64,000 bases of DNA from Paulownia fortunei. Lineage: Eukaryota > Streptophyta > Magnoliopsida > Lamiales > Paulowniaceae. The notes beneath the pieces are model-generated. The model had not been told where the DNA came from. It saw only the letters and a list, made by a program, of their open reading frames with translations, and searched no databases. Both the position numbers and the translations under genes were made by a program. Positions 25,201-37,451 of this stretch are shown here, piece after piece (the stretch's first letter is position 1; the number at the start of each line of letters is the position of its first letter). The stretch spans positions 10,863,632 through 10,927,631 of the forward strand of contig CM033105.1 in assembly GCA_019321725.1 (NCBI GenBank), read 5' to 3'.

Positions 25201-27390
25201 CATCAATTTTTGTCATCTCCTTAGCCCATGAACGTGGCTTTTGGCATGAGAAGACACCAAGCATGATGCAACCAATCATCACCCTCCACTTACTTATCTT
25301 TGAAAAGTCAAAGAAATCATTTTTCATCCATATTTCTTGTGGAAGCACCTCAAAAACGACCATCCCTTATTCTCCTAAGTTTCTCCCAAATTTCTACACT
25401 CTCATATTCATAAAAGTTGAATTCAATCCATAGGAATCCATAGAACACAAGCTAGAACAAGTTTCCATCCTTTTAACCTTGAAAACTGTTGATTTTGAAG
25501 CTTAAATCCAACTTAATCAAGGTATATTATTTTTCAATGTTTCTTATGATGAATTTGTAGTATATTGGATGGTTACATGTTTTAGTATGCTTTTGTATGA
25601 TTGAAAACTTAAGTAAGTTACACTTGAAGCCAAAACCAAGCTAGTTAAGCTAATTTTTAGCAAAATTGATAGTCTTGTGAAATTGTTTAATTTACTTGTT
25701 TCTATTGATTTTGTAATGCTTATATTGTGTGTGGAAGTTTTGTTGAATGATTGAAAACAATAGCAATAAGTTTGCTTAATTGAAGGTTAGAATCAATTTA
25801 AGTTAGAATCAAGTTTACGTCATTTTAATTCGGATTGTGTTCATGTTTTAGGGGCTGCCCTAATAATTATGTTTGAATTATTAGTTATTTAATGGCTGCC
25901 CTAATGTTTAATGTCTTGAATTAGTAGTAAAATATGGAGTATGCATTGTTTTTAAGGTTATGTAATTGACATGTAATTCTTTACAAAAGATTGAAAAGTG
26001 TATATAAACTTTAACTAGAATAGACTAAATGATTTATAAAAAGGATATTAAATGGTACATGATTTGATTATGTTAGGCCTTTAACACATCCTATCTTCCA
26101 AAGAGATTGGCCTTTTCACCTAGCACAAAGTGGACTTGAGGTAAGTTGAAACTTTCATTTGGTGTATCACAAGAATCATATAATGTTTGTTCATGTTTTA
26201 ATGTGATTGTTGTTGTTTGTCAAATAATGTAATGTTTGATGCATTTATGGTTTATGAAGCATGACACTACTAAGAATATAATGAGGTTTTTGAAAAGAAA
26301 GTATGGTACTTGATTGATGGTCGGGTAGACAAGGGACGCGGGAGGGACCGGCGGACCCAACAAATGGTGGCGAATACTTGAGGTTGAAAAACCAATATAG
26401 GAAAGCCACAATGAATGAGATAGAATACGGCTAATACCTGAGGTTGAAAGACCAAGTATGGAAACCCCGTATTAGTTCTCTTATTGGCCAATTATTATGA
26501 ACAGGTTCCGAAAACCATGGTCTATCACTATTAGTTAGGTACCACACTTCAAGGGCCCTAAAGAATGATTTATGAATGAAAGTTATTAAATAGAATATTG
26601 TATTTAATGATTTATGAGATGTGCATATATGTTATTTGTTATTGCATCAGTTTCATCTTACTGAGCCTTTAGCTCATTAGATTCATGTGATGCAGGTGGA
26701 AATGTACAGGTTTAGAGGTTGACTGAGTGAGTCTCTAGAGCGGCCAGACAGAGATTTGTTCATATGCCATGCTTCGACCTGTTTTGTAGTTTATTTTGAA
26801 AACTCTGTTTTATTTTTAAATAAGCCGCTCTATTATGGTTTTGTAAACAGATGTACTCAGTTTTGATATATGTATATGGTGTATTTAAAATGATTCAAGT
26901 TCTTTCTCTTATAGCTAAAAATGGGAACTTTTATTAAAAACCATAACTCTAGTAAAGATGAAAAATTAACATTTCTTGACTTAATTGTATCAGCTTGTTT
27001 AGGCTCTGCAGTTAGGTTAAGGGGTGTTACATGGTTGGTCGGCTGTTGGAGCTCCTACAGGTGTTTGAGGGAGTGTGTACATGGATGACGACCTGTTGGG
27101 CTATTTTGTTGGCTTGTTATATTTTGAGTCTGGTGTATTATGTTTTTAGATTGGTACTATATTTCTCTTTTAAAACTTTACTGTAAATAAGTATGTAAAT
27201 ATTGTGGGCGTTATGGGTGTTGTGTTTTTATATAAATACTGATCCTTCTATTTTAAACAGGGTTGTGTATGTAAGAAGTGATATATCTTTTCTTAAAGTG
27301 TTACAAAAAAAAATATTCCATGCATGCACACAGGTTCTATCATGTCAAATTATATAATATATATGGTTGTGTAGGAATGGGGGTGTTACA
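22223..27390 (+). mobile_element. Solo LTR nested in family B LTR
   Basis: It starts TGTGATACCCGAGCCTC, ends GGGGGTGTTACA, and is bounded by a perfect 5-bp duplication GGATC (22218-22222 and 27391-27395). Without its own insertion it is about 2.86 kb. Its sequence is related to the surrounding family B LTR; for example, 23640-24170 is close to 27760-28260. No primer site or coding domain is present. Confidence 0.88.
24729..27031 (-). mobile_element. Solo LTR (family A, copy 2), third nesting level
   Basis: It runs from TGTAATGCCC to GGGGTGTTACA and is flanked by the perfect 5-bp duplication TGGTT (24724-24728 and 27032-27036). It is the reverse complement of the copies at 961-3082 and 30153-32448. 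The length is 2303 bp with no internal domain. Confidence 0.92.
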
Positions 27391-29413
27391 GGATCAAGTA
27401 GAAACTCAAAATTGTGCATAGGTAAGCTTAACTCATGTTTTATTTCAATTCTTGAATCGTTTGAGGGTTTATGATTTATAAAGCTTATATTATTGTTTAT
27501 AATCATGTTAGGATGTTATTTATGGTCTTATAATTCACAAAATAAGGATTTTTAGTTGCCAAATCACAATAGAAATCACTAGGGATAGAAACTGTATACT
27601 TGTTGATTTTTGTCTTTAAAGCTTTATAAGGTGATGTATGTAAGTTTGGAAAGGTTAGAAATTGAAATATGGTTTGATATTTGAAGAGAGTCAAAATTGT
27701 CATGATAGAACTTGCAGTTTTTTTGTGTTGTGATAAGAGGGGACTAGTTTTGCTAAGGTAAATAAGTGATTTTTGGCCATAATATGGTTATATTTATCTA
27801 CATGTTAGCTAAGTGTGGTAAAAATTTGGGATTAATTGGATATGCTTAAGGATATAAAAATTATCATGCAACTAAATTGGACAACAAGAAAATATGAAAA
27901 TGTGAATCTGTCCCATTTGATAACTTAGCATGTTTCAACCTAAACATGTTGCTATTGAGTTCTAACAATTAGGTACATGCTATTAGAGTTATAATACTTC
28001 AATTACATGATGTTTACATGTATCTACGATGAGAAATTAAGGCATTTGAGGGACTATATTGGGTTCTAGTTTGTAAAAGCTTGATTGTTTACCTAGATAG
28101 CTTGATGTTTAAGGTCTTAATATGAGATTTTGTGCAATCAACTTGCTAAATTGGGAATGGTGCTTGATATTGGGTAATATTACAACTATTTTTCATCTAA
28201 AGTTCGAGAGGAACACTAAACAAATCTTGACTAAGCCCCCAACCAAGTGAAAGGTAAGTAAAGATCCATTTGCAACTACAATGCGTGAACATAGTACGTC
28301 TTGAAGTATTTATACCTAATGTATTGATGATATTTAAATTGATTAGATGACCAATATATTATGTACCTTAAGAGGCGCATGATTCTTGAAACATGTTGAG
28401 AGCAAGATAACTTGTGTTTCATATTAATCACCATTCATGAGCATTTTCATGTGCATGCATGGCATACGGGTATAGTTGAGGTTCTTCCATGGATGATGTG
28501 ATTTGAGAAATGATTTTCATCTATAAAGATGTTTATTGAACACTACTAGTGCATCAAGGCATGTGAGGTGTGCTTATGTGATATTTCAAGTACTACAAGT
28601 CGGATACTTCTTGGTGGATCACAAGGGAAGATAGGGGGTGGACCATTGGTGATCATGAGAGGATGGTCCACTTGACTGTGTCTTTCTTATGATTGATATC
28701 GTGGGTAGGATACTTCTCGGGTGATCATAGGGGAACATAGGGGGTCACAGAAGGATGGTCCAATCGACTATATAAATCCATTATTGGCCATTTGATTATT
28801 GATATTATGTAGAGCTTTTTCCAGTTCATAGTAGGTGGGTCAAGGGCCCAATAAAATGAAGTGATTTTGAATAAAAACTCTTTGATTTATAAATACTCAA
28901 ATAATGCACAGTTCTAGCATCATATCTTAGAGATGAGTTGCATTTATATCATACTCTTGTCATGCATGATTTTTACTTATTGAGCATCAGCTCATGTAGT
29001 TCATGCATTGTAGGTGAGCATGGTGAGACTTGAGACCTTTGGTTTACTAGGCTGCCAGTGGAGCTCCTACAGGTTTTGAAAGATTAATATACATGGATAA
29101 CGACCTGTTAGGCTATTTTGTGGATTTTGCTTTTGATTTTGCAATCTATTGTATTATATTAGTGATTTTATCTTGTATATCACTTTCAAAACTCCATTGT
29201 AAATGAGTTTGAGTTTGTGATTATTTTAATAGACCTTGTTATTGTAAATAACTATCTATGTATATACAATAATATGAAAGCACTTTACTTTTATCAGTGT
29301 TTTGTCAAACTAACTATCTGAATAAAAAAAAGTTACACACACGCATACATGCACAAACTATGTTGCACAAATTATTTCTATATATGTATACATATTTTTG
29401 GGAGGTTGTGATA

Positions 29414-29578
29414 GAGTGGTATCAGAGCTAGGTCTTGATTCTGTAGACTGTCTATGTACATGATCTTGGAACTTGTAGAGCACAACCATGCCAGTAAGTG
29501 TTATTTTTTGTTATAATGCATCATATATTTCATGAATTATATTGACAATTTGTTATAAGAAAAAATGGTATTGCAGTC
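29414..29578 (+). other. Gypsy primer-binding site and leader
   Basis: TGGTATCAGAGCT starts at 29417, three bases after the LTR, and is complementary to the initiator tRNA-Met 3' end apart from its last base. A short leader of about 150 bp follows up to the gag start codon. Confidence 0.85.
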
Positions 29579-30152
29579 ATGGTGAGAACAAAGGGTGAAA
29601 GTAGTAGTGGAGCCAGAAACCCAGGAGAGGAGACACCTATTCTGAATAATGATCATGATGTTATCATTAATCAACTTACAGAGCTTGTTGAATAACAATT
29701 AGAACAAATTTAGCAACTTATCCAACAGAGGAATATGGGTAGACAACCAAGGACTGAAATGGTTCAACCACAACCCCGAGCAGAATAGGTGGAAATAGTT
29801 GGGGAAAGATTTAGAAAACTAAACTCACCGGTGTTTAAGGATGCATTAGATCCTACAACTGTAGAAGATTCATTGAGAACTCTGGAAAATATATTTCAGA
29901 ATAAGAGAAAGTGATGTGCGCATCCTTTATGCTTTGAGGCAGTGCTGGACATTGGTGGGATACAATGAGGAGCATCGAAGACACTACTATCATGACTTGG
30001 GATAGATTCAAAGAGTTGTTTCGAAATAAATACTTCATAGCTCCAGTTCATGCAATGAAGTTGAATAAATTTATACAACTACGATAGGGAACTATGACAG
30101 TTGGAGAATACATTCATAAATTTGAACAGTTGTCCAGATTTGCCACACATAT
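29579..30152 (+). pseudogene. gag: Gypsy gag, 5' half
   Basis: ATG at 29579 opens a Gag N-terminus rich in Ser, Gly and Glu. Stop codons appear within 130 codons (for example after LTELVE, and in LEQI-stop). A weak retrotransposon-gag core is seen near 29820-30140, with segments like FRKLNSPVFKD and MTVGEYIHKFEQLSRFA. The solo LTR at 30153 interrupts it; the frame is taken up again at 32454. Confidence 0.75.
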
Positions 30153-32448
30153 TGTAACACCCCTTAACCTAACTGCAGAGCCTAAACAAACTGATACAGT
30201 TAAGTCAAGAAATGTTAATTTTTCATCTTTACTAGAGTTATGGTTTTTAATAAAAGTTCCCATTCTTAGCTATAAGAGAAAGAACTTGAATCATTTTAAA
30301 CACACCATATACATATATCAAAACTGAGTACATCTGTTTACAAAACCATAACAGAGCGGCTTATTTAAAAACAAAATAGAGTTTTCAAAATAAACTACAA
30401 AACAGGTCGAAGCATGGCATATGAACAAATCTCTGTCCGGCCGCTCTAGAGACTCAGTCAACCTCTAAACCTGTACATTTCCACCTGCATCACATGAATC
30501 TAATGAGCTAAAGGCTCAATAAGATGAAACTGATGCAATAACAAATAACATATATACACATCTCATAAATCATTAAATGCAATATTCTATTTAATAATTT
30601 TCATTCATAAATCATTCTTTAGGGCCTTGAAGTGTGGTACCTAACTAATAGTGATAGACCATAGTTTTCGGAACCTGTTCATAATGATTGGCCAATAAGA
30701 GAACTAATACGGGGTTTCCATACTTGGTCTTTCAACCTCAGGTATTAGCTGTATTCTATTTCATTCATTGTGGCTTTCCTATACCGGTTTTTCAACCTCA
30801 AGTATTTGCCACCATTTGTTGGGTCCGCCGGTCCCTCCCGCGTCCCTCGTCTACCCGACCATCAATCAAGTACCATACTTCCTTTTCAAAAACCTCATTA
30901 TATTCTTAATAGTGTCATGCTTCATAAACCATAAATGCATCAAACATTACATCATTTGATAAACAACAACAATCACATTAAAACATGAACAAACATTATA
31001 TGATTCTTGTGATACACCAAATGAAAGCTTCAACTTACCTCAAGTCCACTTTGTGCTAGGTGAAAAGGCCAATCTCTTTGGAAGATAGGATGTGTTAAAG
31101 GCCTAACATAATCAAATCATGTACCATTTAATATCCTTTTCATAAATCATTTAGTCTATTCTAGTTAAAGTTTATATACACTTTTCAATCTTTTGTAAAG
31201 AATTACATATCAATTACATAACCTTAAAAACAATGCATACTCCATATTTTACTACTAATTCAAGACATTAAACATTAGGGCAGCCATTAAATAACTAATA
31301 ATTCAAATATGATTATTAGGGCAGCCCCTAAAACATGAACACAATCCGAATTAAAATGACGTAAACTTGATTTTAACTTAAATTGATTCTAACCTTCAAT
31401 TAAGCAAACTAATTGATATTGTTTTCAATCATTCAAAGAAACTTCCAAACACATATAAGCATTACAAAATCAATAGAAATAAGTAAATTAAACAATTTCA
31501 CAAGACTATCAATTTTGCTAAAAATTAGCTTAACTAGCTTGGTTTTGGCTTCAAGTGTAACTTACTTAAGTTTTCAATAATACAAAAGCATACTAAAACA
31601 TGTAACCATCCAAGATACTACAAATTCATCATAAGAAACATTGAAAAAGAATATACCTTGATTAAGTTGGATTTAAGCTTCAAAATCAACGATTTTCAAG
31701 CTTAAAAGGATGGAAACTTGTTCTAGCTTGTGTTCTATGGATTCCTATGGATTGAATTCAACTTTTGTGAGTATGAGAGTGTAGAAATTTGGGAGAAACT
31801 TAGGAGAATAAGGGCTGGTCGTTTTTGAGGTGCTTCCACAAGAAATATGGATGAAAATGATTTCTTTGACCTTTCAAAGAGAGGTAAGTGGAGGGTGATG
31901 ATTGGTTGCATCATGCTTGGTGTCTTCTCATGCCAAAAGCCACGTTCATGGGCTAAGGAGATGACAAAAATTGATGCTTTGGTGTTATAATCAAGTGCAA
32001 TGCGGTTTAGAATGGTTTTATGCAACTTAGTCAACCAACCAATCAAATTGCACCATTGTGCATACTTTTAGTTCTTAGCCAATGTAACATATTTCAAGTA
32101 AATATTTAGACAATTAATCACTTTAGCATATAACTAGTATGGAGCAATACAAATAATTCATTTCATAGCCATTCAACACATCAATCTTCCTTAACCGAGA
32201 TACCGAGCTTTTCACTGCAAAAAGGGCACTTGAGGAATATGTTAAATTAAGAAATGAAAGTTTGATCTCATATTTCATGTACTAATGCATGTTAAATCAT
32301 AACTGAAGCATATAATAACAATTATTCATGTTCGTGCAATCATGCTATTTGTAAGCCATAATTCAATAATGCACATTGATTAGATGCAAATTCATGCAAA
32401 ATGCTTATTATTGGCTATATAGGAGAGAATTGAGAATTGGGCATTACA
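30153..32448 (+). mobile_element. Solo LTR (family A, copy 3) inside gypsy gag
   Basis: It begins TGTAACACCCC and ends GGGCATTACA, with a perfect 5-bp duplication CATAT (30148-30152 and 32449-32453). The length is 2296 bp. By eye it is very similar to copy 2. The insertion splits a gag pseudogene, which reads on past it. Confidence 0.92.
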
Positions 32449-32453
32449 CATAT

Positions 32454-32985
32454 GGTCAACAATGATGCATTGAAAGTTGAAAGATTTCTTGAAGGCTTGA
32501 GACCAAAGCTATATAGAGATGTGAATATGGCAGGAATCCAAGGAGTGACATACTCACAAATTGCTGAGAGAGCTTTAGTAGTATAATAAGTTGAACTTAG
32601 AATTTCCCATGCTCAGGAGATTCGATGCCAATTTAAGCAAGGACAGGGGCAACAATGGGTTGGAAATGAAAAGAAGAGACCAATTAAAATGCAGAATCAA
32701 AAATCTCAATTCCAACCAAGACAAGGGTAATAATAGTGGTATCAGAGTAAGCGTACAAAGATAGATCAATGCAAAGCACCAATGTCACAATCTTCTCGCC
32801 CTAAATGTGGTGGCCAGCACAGTGGAGTCTGCCATACAGAGACTAGAACCTACTTTGTGTGTGGGAAGGTTGGACATATTGCCAGAGTATGCCTAGATAA
32901 GCCAAATCTAATAGGACAAAGAAAAGTTCCAACTAGAGTCTTAACCATCACTAGATCAAATGTTGAGGCACCCATCAATAGTAAT
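32454..32985 (+). pseudogene. gag: Gypsy gag, 3' half with zinc knuckle
   Basis: The region begins in the Gag core (EGLRPKLYRDV-like, near 32490) and passes a degraded Gln-rich stretch. It reaches a zinc knuckle of the form CGKVGHIARVC at about 32860. The expected first Cys of the CCHC box is replaced by Tyr. It is the continuation of 29579-30152. Confidence 0.75.
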
Positions 32986-33625
32986 AGGTAAATTCTCTAT
33001 CTTTGATATTCGAGAGTTTGTATTGTTTGATTCTGGAGCTACACACTCATTTATATCCATTGAGTATGTGAAGAGGCTGGGTAGAGTACCTGATACTGTT
33101 GAGGTCAGTTACAATATGATAATTCCTTCTCGAGATTCAAAACAAACTAACCATGTTTTAAGAGATTGTGTTATTTCCATTAAAGGTAGAGAACTCTATG
33201 TTGATTTAATTGTATTGGCCATGAATGACTATGATATGATTTTGGGTATGGATTGGTTGTCAAAGTATCGTGCTACTATAGATTTTTAGATAAAGATAAT
33301 AACTTTTCAACCTCCTAAAGAGGAATCGTTCACCTTTATTAGAATCGTAAAAAGCTATAAATTCATGATTATATCAGCATTGAAAGCATAAAGATTATTA
33401 CATAGTAGCTATGAGGATATTTGGTGAGTGTATGAGCATTAAAAAATAAAACCATCCGATCCTTAATGAAGTGCTAATTGTTCGGGAGTATCTAGAAGTA
33501 TTTCCTGATGATCTTCATGGATTACCGCCAGACCATGAGATAGAGTTTGTCATTGAAGGGGTAAGCCCGAAAGCTTTGAATTTGAATTCATTTGTTGTGG
33601 CCTACAAAGAATTGTAAGGTGTAGA
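32960..33625 (+). pseudogene. Gypsy aspartic protease and pre-RT spacer
   Basis: The protease holds an intact LFDSGATHSFIS active-site motif (about 33030) and the later ILGMDWLSKYRATIDF motif (about 33240). A stop follows at 33287. The pre-RT spacer shows VREYLEVFPDDL near 33490. Homology is lost at about 33620, just before the reverse transcriptase would begin. Confidence 0.82.
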
Positions 33626-33629
33626 ATTA

Positions 33630-35271
33630 GGATGCCGGATCTTCAGCTGCCTACAAAGAGATCCTTGCACTGTTCAAATTTTGAGACGCTCTATTTAATT
33701 AGAGGAATCCATTCTTTTTTGTCCTTTATTTCACATACCAATCTGGTACTCATTCAAAATGTCTTTTTTCTTTCAGAAGTGGTAAAGAACAACAGGGAAA
33801 GACCCGGCCGACCAGCCCAGGACTCATAGGTAAGCTTTCTTTATTTAAGAGAGAATGGAAAGTGAGTCGAAAGGCTTCCATTTTTGTTCTTGGTATGGGG
33901 GCTTTCACGCCCCTACAAAAATTGTGTGGGAGTCATCCTCGAAGAGACTTCCCAAATGACCATATCGAGGAATTCTATCGTACTGGGTCTATTATACAGG
34001 GAAAGACATCAGTTGTCTCAGAAAAGCAAAGCTTCTAGCTCATATTCAAGCTCAGAGTGGTATACTGTCCCAAAGGAAAGTACTAGTTCTCCCCATTGGT
34101 TTTTTCCTATGCTCTCTGAAAAAAGTCTTCTGTCCCATCCCTTTCTCTTTCATCCAAGCTAATTGAATTAGTAATCGATGCTAACAAGCACCCGTACTCT
34201 CTTACATATGTTATGAACTACCTGGGAAAGATGAATAATCAATCCTTCCGGAATGCCCAACTGATTGACTACTACATCTATGGATGGGACTGATCCCAAA
34301 AGAGAGGTATGTCTTTCTGGTTATGAAATCGCTTAGGTTGAACAGGAAGTCGATGATGCCATAAGTCAAGCAGGAGACCGGGGATTCATTCTTAATCTCC
34401 TATTCTGATATATACCATGGTAACAAAGAAAGGTCCCTCTTGGACAGTTGCAAAGAAAGGTGACCAAAATTCTTCTATCGTATCACCTCTAAAGGTAATA
34501 CGTGATGGTTATTTTTCTTGAAATTTCTATTAAAGAGAAGGTGATTTTAGCTCCTACCTTTCGAAGGAAAGGAGAGTGGGTGAGCGGGCTCCTTTCACTG
34601 TGAAAGTTGCAGATCTCTTTGCCCCCTTCTTAAAAAAATCCCAATAATACGTGTTTATAAACTGCCTGTACACGCGTGGGCTCTCCATTTACGTAGCTTC
34701 CTGGATCTCCCATAATAAGCGAGAGTGGTTCCGCCGAATGAAGTTTTAGTTGGTTTATTTTTGTATGATGATTGCTCGCGAACCTACCTTGATAGATCAT
34801 TCCTTCAGAACCTGTGTGTCTTTACCAACTTGGTCCGCTCAGTGAGCGCTCACCTCTCTGTGTGGGAGAGGGGAATAAGGAGGTAGCATCATAGGGACAC
34901 GAGCTTTCTCTTTCTTTTTTCTTTTCAATTTTGGATAACTCTATGGAGTGGTACATGGGAGATGAGTCCTGCAGTGATAAAGTCTGGAAGTAACTGTGAT
35001 TATAAGAATGAGAGGATTGAACTTTCTCGGCCCTTTTTTTCTTGATAGTGGGACGAGTTCGAGATGGCCCTTGAGCTTGGTCTTCTGCTCTAGGATCTCT
35101 TGTAAACCCCCATGATTTGATAAAGGGAAGATATTAGGAGAAGCAGTGAGTGGAGATTCCCCTGCAGAGAGTCGGATGAGGGGTGACCTTCACATCTAGT
35201 TTGGAGGGCGGGGATATCCCGACCCTACTATCATTAATAGATCAATTTTTCCACTCTGCCCCAGCTGACAA
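33630..35271. other. 1.6-kb block of foreign texture, possibly mitochondrial (NUMT-like)
   Basis: Base composition and word use differ from everything around. The block is less AT-rich and dense in AAAGG, GAAAG and CTTTCTTT words typical of plant mitochondrial intergenic DNA (for example GAGAGTGGGTGAGCGGGC near 34570). None of the retroelement domains expected at this place (RT, RNase H, integrase) can be read. No gene is recognised and open frames are short. It abuts an LTR start at 35272. The mitochondrial origin rests on texture alone. Confidence 0.4.
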
Positions 35272-37451
35272 TGTAATACCCAATCCTCACACTACTCACT
35301 TGGCCAATGTAATTCATGCATTACATGCTACTTATATGCTAATTTGCATTAATATTTACATGGCATCTTATATAGCATTCTTAATCGTTAGACCTCTAAT
35401 GCTATCACATGATATTAGTGGTTGAGAGGAAATTCAATATTTAGATAAGAGAAATGATATATTGGTCAATCTATTGGATATTCATAGGTTATATGTTATA
35501 ATTTTAGAAGTAATTAAAGGTATTAGTAGTAAGCTTATATGTTTTTGATGACAAACATTTAATAGAAAATACTTGTGGCAAAAACTATCACTTTACTATT
35601 TTCTTGTATTTTAGGCTTCAAAGGTGTATGGTATGTTGAATAAAACCTATAATTATTACCATTTACATGTCCATATATGAGTTAAGAGTATTGGAATGAA
35701 TTTTGATCAGTTAAAAATTGAAATAGAGCATGATATTGGAGAAACACTCAAACTGCCAAAGTAGCAAAATCTGTTTTGGTGTGCTGTGAAGGAGACTGAA
35801 TTAGGGGAGCTAAATCCATGAGTTTTGGCAATTCTATGGCATGGTTATATGTTTTTATATGTTAGATAAGTGTGTTAAAATTTTTAGAGTGAATAAATAT
35901 GCCTAAGGATGCTAAAATTGCTATGAAACTTAATGTGACAGCAAGGAAAATAGAAGATGGAAATCTGTTCCATTTTACTTTTTGGCATGTTCCAACATAT
36001 CTATGGTAAAATTGATGTTTAGCATTTAGAGAACTGTTAGAAGTGTTATAACACATTAATTAGGTGATTTTATCATACATTTAAGATGAGAAATTAAGGT
36101 ACTTAGGAGATTGTATTAGGTTTTAGTCCCTAAGTAGTAAAGTTTGATTGTTACATAGTTAAATTGAAATTCAAGGTCCTTGTATAGGATTAAGCATAAT
36201 CAACTTGTTGATTGAGGATAGTGATTGATATCTTATATTTTTATTGATTATTCACACCTAAGGTTGGGGAGTAACACCTAAGAAACTAAGAAGTAAGATA
36301 CGATCGATTAAAGGTAAGTGAAAATTTATTTGCAACTACAATGCATGGACATAGTATTTCTTGCCTTATCTATATTAAAAATGATCCTTGTGTCTTGATG
36401 AGTGTATTATGAGTATTATAAATATCTTATAGTGCATAGGTTGCTTGGATGATGGGATATGGGATCCGTTGCGTCATTAAACATGCAATTCATCAGCATT
36501 TACACGTGCATGCATAACACGTGCTCACAGTTGAGGTTTTTCATGCATGACATTATTTTCAGAAAGAAAATATTTTGGTTGGCCACTACCAGTGCACCGA
36601 GGCATGCGAGGCATACTTATGTGATATTTTGGGGCACCACAAGTGTTACTTCTCAGAGGATCATAGGGGTTGACAAGGGATGTGCCTCTGGTGGTCACAA
36701 GAGGGTGGATCTATTGACTCTGCTGGTGGGAAGACTTCTGGAGGATCACAAGGGAAGATAGGGGGTGGACCTCTGGTGATCCCAGGAGATGGCCCCTGGA
36801 CCGAGTCAACTTGTTTATGGCCATGTGATTATTGATATTGTTTAGAGTTCTATCCAGTACATAGTAGGTAGGCCAAGGGCCCAGTGATGGAAAATGATTT
36901 TGAATGAACTGTTTTGGTTTAGAAGCTTGCATTCCTAGCGTGATTTCATAGAGATGCATCACATATATGTTAGATTATCGCTTCAGCATGCATGATTTTC
37001 ACTTAGTGAGCATTAGCTCAAATAGTTCATGCATTGTAGGTAAACATGGTGAGACTTGAGACCTTTAGTTTACTGGGCTGGCTATGGAGCTTCTACAGGC
37101 TTTCAAAGATTGATGTACATGGATAATGACCTATTGGGGCTATTTTATAGGCTGTGCTTTTGATTTTATGGTCTATTGTATTATATTAGTGACCTTATCC
37201 TGTATATATCACTTTCAAAACTCCATTGTAAATGGGTCTGAGTCTTGTGATGATTTTGATAGACCTTTTATCATTTAAATAATTATCTATCTATATGCAG
37301 TGTTACTGGATGTTAAAGCACTTTACTATATCTTAGTTATGTCAAACTAACTAGCTAGAAAAAAAAAGTTATACACATGCATACATGCACAAATTATGTC
37401 GCACAGGTTGTTTATATATATTTGTATACATATTTTTGGGAGGTTGTCACA
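35272..37451 (+). mobile_element. Gypsy LTR (family B), internally deleted
   Basis: It starts TGTAATACCCAATCC and ends GGAGGTTGTCACA. A primer-like site TGATATCAGAGCC begins at 37455. Compared with the 2.79-kb copies, it lacks about 0.6 kb at a junction near 35540, where CTTATATG jumps to TTTTTGATGACAAAC. Confidence 0.85.

Larger units (their letters stand above)
21451..29413 (+). mobile_element. Gypsy 5' LTR (family B), interrupted by nested LTRs
   Basis: It starts TGTAATACCCAAGCCTC and ends ...GGAGGTTGTGATA, three bases before a tRNA-Met primer site at 29417. Removing the insertion at 22223-27390 (with one copy of its 5-bp duplication) leaves about 2.79 kb. That matches the net length of the inverted LTR at 41570-46578. 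It is inserted in a reverse-strand copia LTR. Confidence 0.8.

Noticed and set aside
25131..25433. A 100-codon open frame mirrored by a similar frame at 31735-32046
   Set aside because: Both lie in family A solo LTRs at the same relative place. The similarity reflects copy identity; it has no known domain, and copy 1 lacks part of the region.
26270..26491. Open frames with repeated GFP(Y/I)LVFQPQV phrases, also at 30688-30909 and 1554-1847
   Set aside because: They come from a short internal duplication within the family A LTR on one strand, with no protein family match.
33884..34162. 92-codon frame in the foreign-texture block
   Set aside because: I could not match it to a mitochondrial protein; composition and low-complexity Ser runs argue against coding.
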